From contig NZ_CP062253.1 in assembly GCF_014863585.1 (NCBI RefSeq), positions 4,711,001 to 4,775,000 on the forward strand: DNA of 64,000 nt, read 5' to 3'. The position numbers were made by a program, and so were the translations under genes. The notes below the pieces were generated by a model. It was not told the DNA's origin and made no database searches. It was given only the letters and a program-made list of their open reading frames with translations. Positions 48,469-57,634 of the stretch are shown here, piece after piece; the stretch's first letter is position 1; the number at the start of each line of letters is the position of its first letter. This DNA is from Pseudomonas gozinkensis (lineage in GTDB: Bacteria; Pseudomonadota; Gammaproteobacteria; Pseudomonadales; Pseudomonadaceae).

Positions 48469-48729
48469 AGCAGACAGCCTTGTTGTTTCGGGGAAGATGC
48501 GCGGAGTGTAGCGAAGGATACGGGGCGACCCACGCTCCATCAGATTGCTGAATGGCGAAAGCAAACCACGGCAACAAACGAAATAAGAGCGCGAGCCAAA
48601 TACCTTAAAAAAACATTGAATTTTCTTTCATGCGCACCAGTCGGAATTTATAAGCCGGCTGGATTTAGTTAACTTCCAGCTGCCCTTGAACACCAAGACT
48701 TCTCAGACGCTATCAACAAGGAAATCGAC

Positions 48730-48882
48730 ATGGGCACAATTCTTATCATTATCCTGATCCTGTTGCTGATCGGTGGTCTGCCGGTCTTCCCGCACTCCAG
48801 AAGTTGGGGTTACGGCCCTTCGGGCATTATCGGCGTAGTGCTGGTTGTACTGCTGGTGCTGTTGTTACTCGGTCGCATATGA
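48730..48882 (+). CDS. DUF3309 small membrane peptide
   Basis: The 50-residue protein begins MGTILIIILILLLIGGLPVF and ends VLVVLLVLLLLGRI, giving two hydrophobic helices joined by a PHSRSWGYGPSG turn. This is the DUF3309 pattern, often seen as a stress-linked membrane peptide. It stands alone with its own terminator 20 bp after the stop, and the 261 bp upstream provide ample room for a promoter. Confidence 0.88.
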   Translation: MGTILIIILILLLIGGLPVFPHSRSWGYGPSGIIGVVLVVLLVLLLLGRI

Positions 48883-48895
48883 CTATTTGACCGAC

Positions 48896-48928
48896 AAAAA
48901 AAGAGGCCCTTCAAGGGCCTCTTTTTTA
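48896..48928. terminator. Bidirectional intrinsic terminator
   Basis: AAGAGGCCC-TTCAA-GGGCCTCTT is flanked by A-run and T-run, between the convergent DUF3309 gene (plus) and LTA-synthase-like gene (minus). Confidence 0.92.
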
Positions 48929-48941
48929 TTGTGCCGACTGA

Positions 48942-51035
48942 TCAGTCCGGCTTGCCGTTAATCACACCGGCGGTGTTATCGATCAGGCTCTTGGTCGCCG
49001 TTTGCAGGAACGCTTCGAGCTTGAGTTTCAGCTCGGCAGTGCGCGGTGCATCCGGAATGATTTCAGCAGAAGGGTTTGCGCCCAGTTGGTACTGGTAAAT
49101 CTTCGGCGCCATTTCCTTCTCTTTCGGCAGCACCAGGATCTGGTCGGCAGTGACGATGGCGGTGGTCTGCTCGCTGCCCGACGGCTTGATCACACCGAAA
49201 CCGGTGTCCCCCTGCGGCAGGTTCAGCAGATCGCGGCCCCAGCACTGATGGCGCACTTCGCCACCGAGGCGGCCCATGATGGTCGGCACGATGTCGATCT
49301 GGGTGCCCACGGTGTGGTCACGGGTACCGAATTTTTCCTGGATGCCCGGTGCGATCATCAGCATCGGCACGTTGAAGCGACCCAGGTCCATTTCGGTGAT
49401 CTGACGCTCGTTGCCGAAACCGTGGTCGCCGACGATGACGAACAGGGTCTCCTTGAAGTACGGCTCCTTGCGGGCCTTCTCGAAGAACTGGCCCAGCGCC
49501 CAGTCAGCGTAACGCATGGCGGTCAGGTGCTCGTTGAGCGGGCCACGGTCGGTGACGCGCTCGACCGGCAACGGTGTCGGCAAGGCGTACGGCGTGTGGT
49601 TGGACAGGGTCTGCAGCAGCGCGTAGAACGGCTTGCCGTTTTCCCGCGCCTTGAGCTCCACCAGACCACGGTCGAACATGTCCTGGTCGGACACGCCCCA
49701 GGTCGGATCGGAGAACACCGGGTTCACGAAGTCGTTGCGGCCAACGAAGTTGGTCATGCCCTGGTTGCTGAAGAAACCGGACTGGTTGTCCCAGGCAAAG
49801 TCACCGTTGTAGACGTACACGTCGTCATAGTTGCGCGCGCTGAGCAACTGCGGCAGGCCGGACAGCTTGTGGCTGCCTTCCGGGGTCTGCATCAGGTATT
49901 CGAAACCCGGCAGGTTCGGGAAGCACGCCATGGTGGCGAACATGCCCTGGTGGGTGTGGGTGCCGTTGGAGAAGAAACGGTCGAACAGCAGGCCTTCCTT
50001 CGACAGCTTGTCGAGGTACGGCGTGATGTTGCCCGGCGCGCCCAGAGCACCCACCGAGTGACCGGCCATGCTTTCCATCAGGATCACGACGACGTTCTTG
50101 ATCGGCAGGGTCTTGTCGGCCGGCGGCGTGTATTCACGACGCACGGCAGCGATATCGGCATCGACCAGTTTGTCGTCCGACGTCATCAGCATCTCGCGGA
50201 CCACTTTCTGCGCCTGATCCTGCGGCAACGTGGCTTTCCAGATGTTGTCGCGATCCTCGCCCATCCGGTCCTTGGCTGCCGCGATCAGCGACAGCGTGCC
50301 GTTGAGGCCGAGCTGGTTGGCGAAGTTCGAATCGGTGGTGTACACGTCACCCCAGCGCAGCGGCGGGCCTTGACGCAGGGTACCGCGAGCGGCGACCACG
50401 CAGATCAGCAGGCACACCACGAACACCGCCAGACGCGCATACCATGGCGCCACTTGACGGGTGCCGACGTTGCCACCACTGAACGGACCACGCGGACGGG
50501 TCAGACGGTCGGCGCCCTTGAACGCCAGGGTCAGGATCAGCGTGCCCACGGCCCACGCCAGCAGGTAACGCACCACCGGGAAACCGTACCAGAGCATGCT
50601 CATCACGGTTTTCGGGTCTTCCTTCACGTACTGGAACACCAGGCCGTTGAGGCGCTGGTGGAACTCGCGATAGAAGTCCATCTCCATCAGGCCGAGGAAC
50701 AGCGCGATGCTCGAAGCGACGGTCAGCCACAGACGGAAGAACCCGCGCGCCGCCATGGCCCGGGCGCTGAACAGCGCCAGCACCAGCGGAATGCAGACAT
50801 ACACCACCAGGCGAATATCGAAGCGCAGGCCGTTGGCGAAGGCTTCGAGGAAGGTCGAGGCCGGGGTGTCGAGGATCATCTCGCGGTTGTAGACCAGCAG
50901 CGCGAGGCGCAGCACGGAAAACATCACCATCATGACCAGCGCGCACAGGAGCGTGTAGGCCAGATGCGATTTGACGGTCGGTTGCAGCAGGCGACTGGAA
51001 GATCGCTGCTGATTCAGGGCGTCCGGGTTTGCCAT
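48942..51035 (-). CDS. LTA synthase family membrane sulfatase / phosphotransferase
   Basis: The 697-residue protein has about five N-terminal membrane helices (to about residue 225) and a large periplasmic alkaline-phosphatase-fold domain (about 300-640). Metal/catalytic signatures are VVVILMESMAG, the threonine nucleophile in SNGTHTHQGMFA and IVGDHGFGNE. Gram-negative members (for example those in Pseudomonas) are likely phosphoglycerol or phosphoethanolamine transferases acting on envelope glycans or lipids. The substrate is not known. Confidence 0.9.
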   Translation of the reverse strand: MANPDALNQQRSSSRLLQPTVKSHLAYTLLCALVMMVMFSVLRLALLVYNREMILDTPASTFLEAFANGLRFDIRLVVYVCIPLVLALFSARAMAARGFFRLWLTVASSIALFLGLMEMDFYREFHQRLNGLVFQYVKEDPKTVMSMLWYGFPVVRYLLAWAVGTLILTLAFKGADRLTRPRGPFSGGNVGTRQVAPWYARLAVFVVCLLICVVAARGTLRQGPPLRWGDVYTTDSNFANQLGLNGTLSLIAAAKDRMGEDRDNIWKATLPQDQAQKVVREMLMTSDDKLVDADIAAVRREYTPPADKTLPIKNVVVILMESMAGHSVGALGAPGNITPYLDKLSKEGLLFDRFFSNGTHTHQGMFATMACFPNLPGFEYLMQTPEGSHKLSGLPQLLSARNYDDVYVYNGDFAWDNQSGFFSNQGMTNFVGRNDFVNPVFSDPTWGVSDQDMFDRGLVELKARENGKPFYALLQTLSNHTPYALPTPLPVERVTDRGPLNEHLTAMRYADWALGQFFEKARKEPYFKETLFVIVGDHGFGNERQITEMDLGRFNVPMLMIAPGIQEKFGTRDHTVGTQIDIVPTIMGRLGGEVRHQCWGRDLLNLPQGDTGFGVIKPSGSEQTTAIVTADQILVLPKEKEMAPKIYQYQLGANPSAEIIPDAPRTAELKLKLEAFLQTATKSLIDNTAGVINGKPD

Positions 51036-51349
51036 GTCGTTTTAGGACCCATTGGAAGTTGAAGTTGCAAAAATACGGTTGCGCCCTGCCCTCTGTTGGC
51101 CATTCCCGGCCCCGGGGCTTGCGCGGAGCGCAAATGTTGCACGATCACCGGCGGCATTGCCATTGATTACTGCCCCTGTGCCAGACTCTTTCATGCAAGG
51201 CTCGGCATACTGGAGCAAGTGCAAACAGCGCGGGCGAATTGTCTTGGAGACTTTGTGAAAATTTCGTTCAACGCATATCCGGAAACACAATAAACCTGCA
51301 AAACAAAACGCCCCGAGTTCTTCGGGGCGTTTACAGATGAACGCGACAG
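51036..51349. other. Intergenic region upstream of the LTA-synthase-like gene
   Basis: The region has 314 bases. It should contain the promoter of the minus-strand sulfatase gene, and at its far end holds the terminator of the START-domain gene (listed separately). No coding frame with family character was seen. Confidence 0.55.
51308..51333 (-). terminator. Intrinsic terminator of the START-domain gene
   Basis: A CGCCCCGA / TCGGGGCG hairpin is followed on the minus strand by GTTTTGTTTT. It lies 17 bases beyond the START gene stop. Confidence 0.85.
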
Positions 51350-51955
51350 TTACTTCTCGGCGCGTTCTTTCAAGGCTTTCAGGGTATTGAACGGTGCGTC
51401 GACCACAAACTTGTTGGCGATCATCGACGGCACGCTACCGCCCGGCTCGGTGTGAACCTGGTAAGTCACTTCAACCTGATCGCCTTTTGGCACGAACTTC
51501 CAGAAACCTTTGACCTGTGCGACCCGGACAAAACCCTTTTCTTCAGGCAGGTACTTCGGCACGCCTTCCAGATTACGGGTCAGGCTGCCATCGGCGCCTT
51601 CAACAGTGGTGACATGCAGGATCGAATCGCGCGGAGTTACCGGCCATGGCGTATTGAACTGAGTGTAGGTCCAGCTCTGGTCACCTTCGTGCTTGAGCAG
51701 TTTCTGGGACTTGCATTCGTGAATCCAGGCGCAGGCACCGGAAACGTCCTCCTGCAGGGCGCGCAGTTTGGCGACGGTGGTCTTCATCACGGTCACGCCC
51801 TGATAAGACTTGTAGTCCGAACCCGGTACTTCGCTCAGGGAGACTTTGATGCCGTCCTCGTTCTTGGCGACTTTCCAGTCTTCAGCCTGGGCGGCCGAGG
51901 TGGCCAGCACGGCGGTCAAACCACACAACACAGCGATACGATGCAGCGAACCCAT
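51350..51955 (-). CDS. Exported START-domain protein
   Basis: The 201-residue protein has a signal peptide (MGSLHRIAVLCGLTAVLATS, cut after AQA) and a START/SRPBCC lipid-binding fold (CAWIHECKSQKLL, TPWPVTPRDSILHV, YLPEEKGFVRV). The family binds lipids or sterol-like ligands. In Pseudomonas it is periplasmic and of unknown role. The start at 51955 is chosen because the signal peptide begins there. Confidence 0.9.
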   Translation of the reverse strand: MGSLHRIAVLCGLTAVLATSAAQAEDWKVAKNEDGIKVSLSEVPGSDYKSYQGVTVMKTTVAKLRALQEDVSGACAWIHECKSQKLLKHEGDQSWTYTQFNTPWPVTPRDSILHVTTVEGADGSLTRNLEGVPKYLPEEKGFVRVAQVKGFWKFVPKGDQVEVTYQVHTEPGGSVPSMIANKFVVDAPFNTLKALKERAEK

Positions 51956-51996
51956 AGTCTTATTCCTTATTGTTGAAGTTCCGTTCGTTTGACACA

Positions 51997-52251
51997 TCAC
52001 GCCGCGGTCATCTGCTCCCACCAGCCGAGCAGTCTGATCGCATCTTCCTGGCTGCTGCCGCAGACTTCAGGATCGGCCTTGAATCCTGAACAGACCGCCG
52101 GACGCTCCGGGCGGCCGAAAATGTTGCACAGGTTATCGACCGACAACTGAACGCAGCGTTCACCGGCAGGTTTGCCATCAGGCATGCCTGGAATAGGCGA
52201 ACTGATGGAAGGGGCAATGCAGCAGGCGCCACAGCCTTCACGGCATTTCAT
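51997..52251 (-). CDS. YkgJ family cysteine cluster protein
   Basis: The 84-residue protein begins MKCREGCGACCIAPSISSP and has later cysteines at CVQLSVDNLC, AVCSGFKADPEVC. The CxxxCxxCC pattern defines the YkgJ/UPF0153 family, probably a metal or Fe-S binding protein. It lies 41 bp upstream of the START-domain gene on the same strand and may be co-transcribed with it. Confidence 0.88.
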   Translation of the reverse strand: MKCREGCGACCIAPSISSPIPGMPDGKPAGERCVQLSVDNLCNIFGRPERPAVCSGFKADPEVCGSSQEDAIRLLGWWEQMTAA

Positions 52252-52361
52252 GACGACGCGTTCCTCGCAGCGGGCAATGTGTTAAAGAGACGCGGAACAG
52301 GGTAACCGCTTAAACGGCTGTTTTAAATTGCCTGAACCGGGGTTTTTAAGCAGAAACGAAA

Positions 52362-52404
52362 GTGACTGACCAGTCTCCGACAAAGCGTCTGGTCTGCGGG
52401 TCAC
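52362..52404 (-). terminator. Possible stem-loop terminator
   Basis: GTGAC-GACCAG and CTGGTC-GTCAC arms form a nested stem just after the stop of the Lys/Ala-rich gene. On the minus strand it is followed by a T-rich TTTCGTTTC rather than a clean T-run. Confidence 0.4.
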
Positions 52405-52417
52405 CGATGGGCACGAT

Positions 52418-52897
52418 TTATTGCTTGAACTCGAAATCCAGCGCCGCGCCTTCGACTTCCCGGCGTTCCTCATTGCGCAGTTGCAACTGCATTTCGTTGC
52501 TGAGCAAACGGCCGTTGAGCTGGAAACCGCTGTTTTTTTCACCAAACATCTGCGGCAGGACCGGATCGCGCTTGGGCATCGTCACAGCGCCGGGAGGCTT
52601 CAACTCCTGAACCATGTCTTTGGGCAGACTCAAATCGAGCTTCGCGGACGGCAGCGGCGTCTTGGCCACTTCTTTCGCCGACTTGGACTTGGAAGCGACC
52701 GGTGCCCGTTTCTTGGCTGGAGCAGCCTTTTTCTGCTGCGTTGTTTTCGCCGGTGCGTTTTTCTTGGCCGTGACCGGTTTTTTCGCGGTGGCAGCGGCCG
52801 GGGTCTTTTCCTGAGCCGAAGCCGCCAAAGCACCGGGCACATGACCCATCAACAGCAGGCAAAGCACAACCGAAACGGCAGAAAATTTCGCTTTCAT
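52418..52897 (-). CDS. Exported Lys/Ala/Pro-rich protein
   Basis: The 159-residue protein has a signal peptide (MKAKFSAVSVVLCLLLMGHV, cut after ALA), a long low-complexity linker of Lys, Ala, Pro and Thr (about 30-85), and a conserved C-terminal part (LPKDMVQELKPPGA, FQLNGRLLSNEMQLQL). Pseudomonas homologs have been labelled translation initiation factor 2 because of the linker, but the signal peptide makes that label wrong. The function is unknown. It may bind peptidoglycan or nucleic acid by charge. Confidence 0.8.
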   Translation of the reverse strand: MKAKFSAVSVVLCLLLMGHVPGALAASAQEKTPAAATAKKPVTAKKNAPAKTTQQKKAAPAKKRAPVASKSKSAKEVAKTPLPSAKLDLSLPKDMVQELKPPGAVTMPKRDPVLPQMFGEKNSGFQLNGRLLSNEMQLQLRNEERREVEGAALDFEFKQ

Positions 52898-52971
52898 GAA
52901 CCCAACGAAGCTAACGGCAGAGGGCCATATGCTCGCCTGTTGGGCGTCACATGACAAGCTCCGCCATTGTT

Positions 52972-54411
52972 TCAAAAGCCGCCGGCCATCTCCTGACAGA
53001 GCTGGGTCGCCAGCATTCCGAGGGTCATCAGCGCCCGTTCCGCCTCGCGATTCCACGGGATGCCGCAGTTCAACCGGATGCAGTGGTTGAACTGTTCGGT
53101 GTTGCTGAAGATCAGGCCCGGCGCAATGCTGATGCCCTGTTGCAGCGCCCGCACGTGCAATTCCTGAGTGTTGACCCGCCCCGGCAGGCTGACCCACAGA
53201 ATGAATCCGCCAGTTGGTCGGGTCATCTGCGTGCCTTCGGGAAAGTACTGCTGGACTGCCAGCTGAAACGCGCTGAGATTTTTTCGGTATTCCTGGCGGA
53301 TGTACCGTAAATGCCGGTCATAGCCGCCGTTTTCAAGGTACGCCGCGATGGCCATTTGCGTGACGCTGCACGCCGAATGAGTGCTGAAGGTCTGCAAGCG
53401 CTGGATTTCCTGCTGGTACTTGCCGGCGATCATCCAGCCGATGCGCACACCGGGCGATAACGTCTTGGAAAAGCTCGAGCAATAGATCACCCGGTCGAGC
53501 CGATCGTAGGCCTTGAGCGACTTGGTGCGCCCCTGCTCGAACATCAATTCGCCATAGATGTCGTCTTCGACGATCTGGATGTCGAAGTCCGAGGCCAGCC
53601 TCAGCAGCTGTTTCTGGCGCTCCTCGGGCATGGTGCCGCCGAGTGGATTGCTCAGGCGGGTGGTCAGCACCAGCGCCTTGATCGACCATTGGTTGGCCGC
53701 CAGTTGCAGGGCTTCGAGACTCATGCCGGTGGCGGGGTCGCTGGGGATCTCGATGACTTTCAGGCCCAGCAGATCCGCCAGTTGCAGCAGTCCGTAATAG
53801 GTTGGTGATTCGGCGGCGATCAGGTCGCCGGGGCGAGTCAGCACTCGCAACGACATCTGCAACGCGTCGACGCAGCCGTGGGTAATCACCACTTCCGAGG
53901 GGTCAACCACTACGCCCGCATCACGCATGCGAATCGCCACCTGCCGGCGCAACGGCTCGAAGCCGGGGCTGAACATGTAGCTGAACGCCCGAGGGCTGTG
54001 AAAGCGGGTAACCTTGGCCAACTGCTGATGCAGGGCACGCACTGGCAAGTAATCGACACTCGGCACCGCTGCTCCCAGCGGGAACACGCCTTCACGTCGG
54101 GATTCGACCAACACTTGCTGAATGATGCTGCTGCGGGTGACCAGGCCTGGCCGTTCGACCCGGGCGATATCCGGCGTGGGCGCCGTGAGTGCGGGAGTCT
54201 GGTGCACGTAGTAACCGGACTGCGGCCGCGCGCGGATCAGGCCCTGATCCTCAAGGTTGGCGTAAGCCTGCAACACCGTGGCATGGCTGACGTTGAGCTG
54301 CGAACTCATCTTGCGCACCGAAGGCACGCGCTCGCCCGGTTGATAGACGCCACGGCGGATATCTTCGGCCAGCTGTTGAGCAATACGTTGGTAGAGCAAG
54401 AGATTGGTCAT
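52972..54411 (-). CDS. MocR-type GntR regulator with aminotransferase domain
   Basis: The 479-residue protein has an N-terminal GntR winged helix (about 1-72, GVYQPGERVPSVRKMSSQLN) joined to a fold-type I aminotransferase-like domain (about 110-475) with the PLP lysine in SSFSKTLSPGVRIGW. MocR proteins use PLP to sense amines or vitamins. The target is unknown. It lies between the Lys/Ala-rich gene and the OmpA-lipoprotein cluster, with 201 bp upstream. Confidence 0.9.
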   Translation of the reverse strand: MTNLLLYQRIAQQLAEDIRRGVYQPGERVPSVRKMSSQLNVSHATVLQAYANLEDQGLIRARPQSGYYVHQTPALTAPTPDIARVERPGLVTRSSIIQQVLVESRREGVFPLGAAVPSVDYLPVRALHQQLAKVTRFHSPRAFSYMFSPGFEPLRRQVAIRMRDAGVVVDPSEVVITHGCVDALQMSLRVLTRPGDLIAAESPTYYGLLQLADLLGLKVIEIPSDPATGMSLEALQLAANQWSIKALVLTTRLSNPLGGTMPEERQKQLLRLASDFDIQIVEDDIYGELMFEQGRTKSLKAYDRLDRVIYCSSFSKTLSPGVRIGWMIAGKYQQEIQRLQTFSTHSACSVTQMAIAAYLENGGYDRHLRYIRQEYRKNLSAFQLAVQQYFPEGTQMTRPTGGFILWVSLPGRVNTQELHVRALQQGISIAPGLIFSNTEQFNHCIRLNCGIPWNREAERALMTLGMLATQLCQEMAGGF

Positions 54412-54562
54412 GACGCAGCACTCGATTTCACGGGCGTTTTATTCTTGTGTGAAACAATACCGGAACAGTTTGGAAGTGTACTGGGACAGTTGCCATATTA
54501 GTCAACCATACAGTGCTGTGTCGGTTAAATCTGTACTGCTTTGTGAGGTAATCGACAGACGT

Positions 54563-54597
54563 AAAAAAGCCCGGTGCTGCCTGACAGCCCGGGCTTT
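54563..54597 (-). terminator. Intrinsic terminator of the OmpA-lipoprotein operon
   Basis: AAAGCCCGG / CCGGGCTTT arms are followed on the minus strand by a T6 run, 16 bases beyond the OmpA-family stop. Confidence 0.88.
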
Positions 54598-54612
54598 CCA
54601 GTAACGCCACCC

Positions 54613-55425
54613 TCAGCGGGTGGCGCCGAGCTGGCCTTTTTCGTCGGAGAACACGATTTCTACCCGACGGTTCTGCGCTCGCCCACGCTCGGAAGCGTTG
54701 GCGTCCACCGGATATTCGTCGCCGTAGCCTTCGACCTGAATGCGTTTTTCATCGATACCCAGGTCCGTCAACACGTCCGCTACCGACTGTGCGCGGTCGC
54801 GAGAAAGTTTGAGGTTTTCCTGCTTGCCGCCGGTGCTGTCGGTGTAACCCTCGATGCGCACGATGCGTTTCGGGTTGAGTTGCAGGAACTGCACGATCTT
54901 CAGTACCACGCGGTTGGCCGAGTTTTTCAGTTCGGCTTCGCCGGTGTCGAACAGCACGTCACCCAGGGTCATCACCAGACCTCTGTCGGTCTGGGTAGTG
55001 GCCAGCGCAACGATCTGCTCTTCCAGCCATTTGCCCTGCTGCTGCACGCTCAGCAGTTTGGACTCGCGCAAGGCCAGTTGCAGGCGCTGGCGATCAAGTT
55101 CCAGTTTCGCCGCTCGTTCTTCATTGAGTACCTGGTTGGTGTGCTCACGGGCGATTTCGCTGTAGCGCTGACTCAGATAGGCGTAATGCACCACGTCCGA
55201 GCCGCTGCCCCAGTACGTCGACAGACGATCGGCACGGGCCAGAGACTCACCTGCGCGGATGACGTCTTTCGGCGCGATACGCAACACGTTGGAATCTTCC
55301 TTGACCTTCTGGAAGTCGGCGCTGGCCTGCTGCAATGCAGATTCGCTGTGCTGGCCGGCGCAGCCGTAAAGGCTGGCGCAACCGGCCAGAATCAAAGCGC
55401 CGATGGCTTTGGACTTCAGGCTCAT
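54613..55425 (-). CDS. OmpA-family lipoprotein
   Basis: The 270-residue protein begins with a lipoprotein signal (LILAGCASLYGCAG; lipobox LYGC). It has an N-terminal helical DUF4398-like part (about 28-125) and a C-terminal OmpA peptidoglycan-binding domain (about 145-262) with the key GYTDSTGGKQENLKLSRDRA and NRRVEIVF segments. It is likely an outer-membrane to cell-wall tether. The ATG overlaps the preceding DUF4398 gene by 4 bp. Confidence 0.92.
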   Translation of the reverse strand: MSLKSKAIGALILAGCASLYGCAGQHSESALQQASADFQKVKEDSNVLRIAPKDVIRAGESLARADRLSTYWGSGSDVVHYAYLSQRYSEIAREHTNQVLNEERAAKLELDRQRLQLALRESKLLSVQQQGKWLEEQIVALATTQTDRGLVMTLGDVLFDTGEAELKNSANRVVLKIVQFLQLNPKRIVRIEGYTDSTGGKQENLKLSRDRAQSVADVLTDLGIDEKRIQVEGYGDEYPVDANASERGRAQNRRVEIVFSDEKGQLGATR

Positions 55426-55778
55426 TGGGCATCCCCCAGTTGCTTGCGCAGTCGGACGATGCGGGTGTTGAGCACGTTTACTTGCTCTTCGCTCTTCTGG
55501 GTCAACACTTTGGCTTCCGCCAGACGGGCATCGAGCTCAGCCTGTTCGAATCGCATCCGCGCATTCTTGTAAGACTCACCCGCCATGCTGCCTTTGGCCC
55601 GGTTGAACTTGTCTTCGGCCAGTTTCATTTCCGGCACGTCTTCGGCGGTGGCGCCCACGGCCTTGGCCTGCTCAAGGGCCTGTTCGGTGAGGCGCATTTG
55701 TTCGTTGGGTGCCGGATCGCTGGCGCAACCGGCCAGGGCCAGAACGGCCATGGCCGCGAAAAGAAGTCGATTACTCAC
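55422..55778 (-). CDS. DUF4398 lipoprotein
   Basis: The 118-residue lipoprotein has lipobox LAGC (MAVLALAGCASDPAP) and a coiled-coil DUF4398 region (about 30-105). It overlaps the OmpA-family gene by 4 bp, so the two are translated together, and it follows the solute-binding gene by 9 bp. It is probably part of the same envelope complex. Confidence 0.9.
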   Translation of the reverse strand: MSNRLLFAAMAVLALAGCASDPAPNEQMRLTEQALEQAKAVGATAEDVPEMKLAEDKFNRAKGSMAGESYKNARMRFEQAELDARLAEAKVLTQKSEEQVNVLNTRIVRLRKQLGDAQ

Positions 55779-55787
55779 TAAGAATCC

Positions 55788-56624
55788 CTACTGTTTTGGG
55801 GCGCTGACAGGTGGTTGCGGCGGCTGTTGCTGCTGCGCCTTCCAGCGCTCGATGTTGCGTTGCAGCGCGGCTTCCGTCAGGCCGGACGCGGGCAATTCTG
55901 TCATCTTTTTGGCCAGCTGTCCGCGCAACCACGGATCGTTGCAGGCCGAGTTGTGCGAAACCGCCAGGAACAGACCCGGCTGGTCGATGGGTTGTTCGAA
56001 GGCCAACAGATCACTGGCCATGCCCAATGCCTGCGCGGCCGCCATGCCCGAGTAACGACCGGCGAGTACATATTCCACCTCGCCCAACAGAAGTTTCTGA
56101 AACGCCTGGGTCAGGTTTGCCGTACGGGTCAGGGTCAATTGCTGCTCGGCGAAAGTGCTGAATGCCGGGGTCATTCGAGACTTTTCCGACAAGCCGCCGG
56201 TATGTCCGTGCAGGTCCTTGGCTTCGCTGTAGACCAGCGTCGAGCCCTTGCGTGTCCACACCAGGTAATCGTTTTCCAGCAACGGCGGGTGAATGTAGTC
56301 GAGGTTTTCCAGCTCATTGAAAGTCAGCGGCGCGTCGGCCAGCATGTCCATGCGCCCGCTGCGCACTTCGTCGAGGGCCTGGGAACGCTTGCCGGCGTAC
56401 AACAGATCGACTTTGATCCCCAGCTCCTTCGCCACCTGTTGCAACAGGTCGGCACTGGCGCCGATCAGTTGCTTGGGGTTCTGCGGATCCTGCCAAAGGT
56501 ACGGCGGCGCATCCGGGCTGCCGGTGACGACCAGCCGCTCGCATTTGCCCGCCGCCACCGACAGGCCCGGCAACAATGCCAGCCCCAGCAACCACGAGCA
56601 GCCCAACCGACGATGCAGATCCAT
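55788..56624 (-). CDS. Periplasmic solute-binding protein (SBP_bac_3 type)
   Basis: The 278-residue protein has a signal peptide (WLLGLALLPGLSVAAG) and family 3 solute-binding fold: RLVVTGSPDAPPYLW, DLLQQVAKELGIKVDLLYAG and MDMLADAPLTFNELE. It ends in a Gln/Pro-rich tail. No permease or ATPase gene is nearby, so it may be a sensory or orphan binding protein. It leads the operon SBP-DUF4398-OmpA. Confidence 0.85.
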   Translation of the reverse strand: MDLHRRLGCSWLLGLALLPGLSVAAGKCERLVVTGSPDAPPYLWQDPQNPKQLIGASADLLQQVAKELGIKVDLLYAGKRSQALDEVRSGRMDMLADAPLTFNELENLDYIHPPLLENDYLVWTRKGSTLVYSEAKDLHGHTGGLSEKSRMTPAFSTFAEQQLTLTRTANLTQAFQKLLLGEVEYVLAGRYSGMAAAQALGMASDLLAFEQPIDQPGLFLAVSHNSACNDPWLRGQLAKKMTELPASGLTEAALQRNIERWKAQQQQPPQPPVSAPKQ

Positions 56625-56653
56625 GGCGAAACGCTCCCACTCAAATCCGAGAC

Positions 56654-56687
56654 AAAAAAAAGCCCGACCAAAAGGTCGGGCTCTTTA
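56654..56687 (-). terminator. Intrinsic terminator of etfBA
   Basis: AGCCCGACC-AAAA-GGTCGGGCT has a T7 run on the minus strand, about 20 bases beyond the etfA stop. Confidence 0.92.
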
Positions 56688-56704
56688 TAAGTGAAGCTGC
56701 CGGA

Positions 56705-57634
56705 TTAGACCAGCTTCTCCAGCTCAGGTACGGCTTCGAACAGATCCGCCACCAGGCCGTAATCGGCCACCTGGAAGATCGGCGCTTCTTCGTCCTTGTT
56801 GATCGCAACGATCACTTTGGAGTCTTTCATGCCGGCCAGGTGCTGGATCGCGCCGGAGATACCGACGGCGATGTACAGCTGTGGCGCAACGATCTTGCCG
56901 GTCTGACCGACCTGCATGTCGTTCGGTACGAAACCTGCGTCGACCGCGGCGCGGGAAGCACCCACAGCGGCGCCCAGCTTGTCGGCCAGAGCGTACAGGT
57001 GTTTGAAGTTGTCGCCGTTCTGCATGCCGCGGCCGCCGGAAACGACGATCTTGGCAGCGGTCAGCTCAGGACGGTCGGACTTGGCCAGTTCTTCGCTGAC
57101 GAAGCTGGAAGTGCCGGCGTTGTGGGCAGCGGCAACCGCTTCAACAGCAGCCGAACCACCTTCAGCGGCAACCGGGTCGAAACCGGTGGCACGCACGGTG
57201 ATCACTTTGATCGCAGCGGTCGATTGCACGGTAGCGATGGCGTTACCGGCGTAGATCGGACGCTTGAAAGTGTCAGCGCTTTCGACCGAGATGATTTCGG
57301 AGATCTGGTCAACGTCCAGCTGGGCGGCAACGCGCGGCAGGATGTTTTTGCCGTTGGAAGTGGCGGCAGCCAGGATATGGCTGTAGCCCTTGCCCAGTTC
57401 AGCAACCAGCGGAGCGACGTTTTCCGGCAGCTGATGCGCGTAGGCAGCATTGTCAGCATTCAGGACTTTGCTCACGCCAGCGATTTTCGCGGCGGCTTCA
57501 GCCACGGCGCCGGCGCCTTGACCGGCAACCAGAACGTGGATGTCGCCACCGATTTTGGCAGCGGCAGCCACGGTGTTCAGAGTGGCCGGGGCCAGCACTT
57601 TGTTGTCGTGTTCAGCAATAACCAAGATAGTCAT
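56705..57634 (-). CDS. etfA: Electron transfer flavoprotein alpha subunit
   Basis: The 309-residue FAD-binding subunit has the C-terminal FAD segment ([40 protein letters not shown]) and N-terminal [14 protein letters not shown]. It carries electrons from acyl-CoA dehydrogenases to ETF-ubiquinone oxidoreductase. It follows etfB with no gap (stop and start abut). Confidence 0.97.
   Translation of the reverse strand: MTILVIAEHDNKVLAPATLNTVAAAAKIGGDIHVLVAGQGAGAVAEAAAKIAGVSKVLNADNAAYAHQLPENVAPLVAELGKGYSHILAAATSNGKNILPRVAAQLDVDQISEIISVESADTFKRPIYAGNAIATVQSTAAIKVITVRATGFDPVAAEGGSAAVEAVAAAHNAGTSSFVSEELAKSDRPELTAAKIVVSGGRGMQNGDNFKHLYALADKLGAAVGASRAAVDAGFVPNDMQVGQTGKIVAPQLYIAVGISGAIQHLAGMKDSKVIVAINKDEEAPIFQVADYGLVADLFEAVPELEKLV

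Noticed and set aside
49002..51062. Plus-strand open frame of 686 codons opposite the LTA-synthase-like gene
   Set aside because: Antisense shadow, no recognisable domain.
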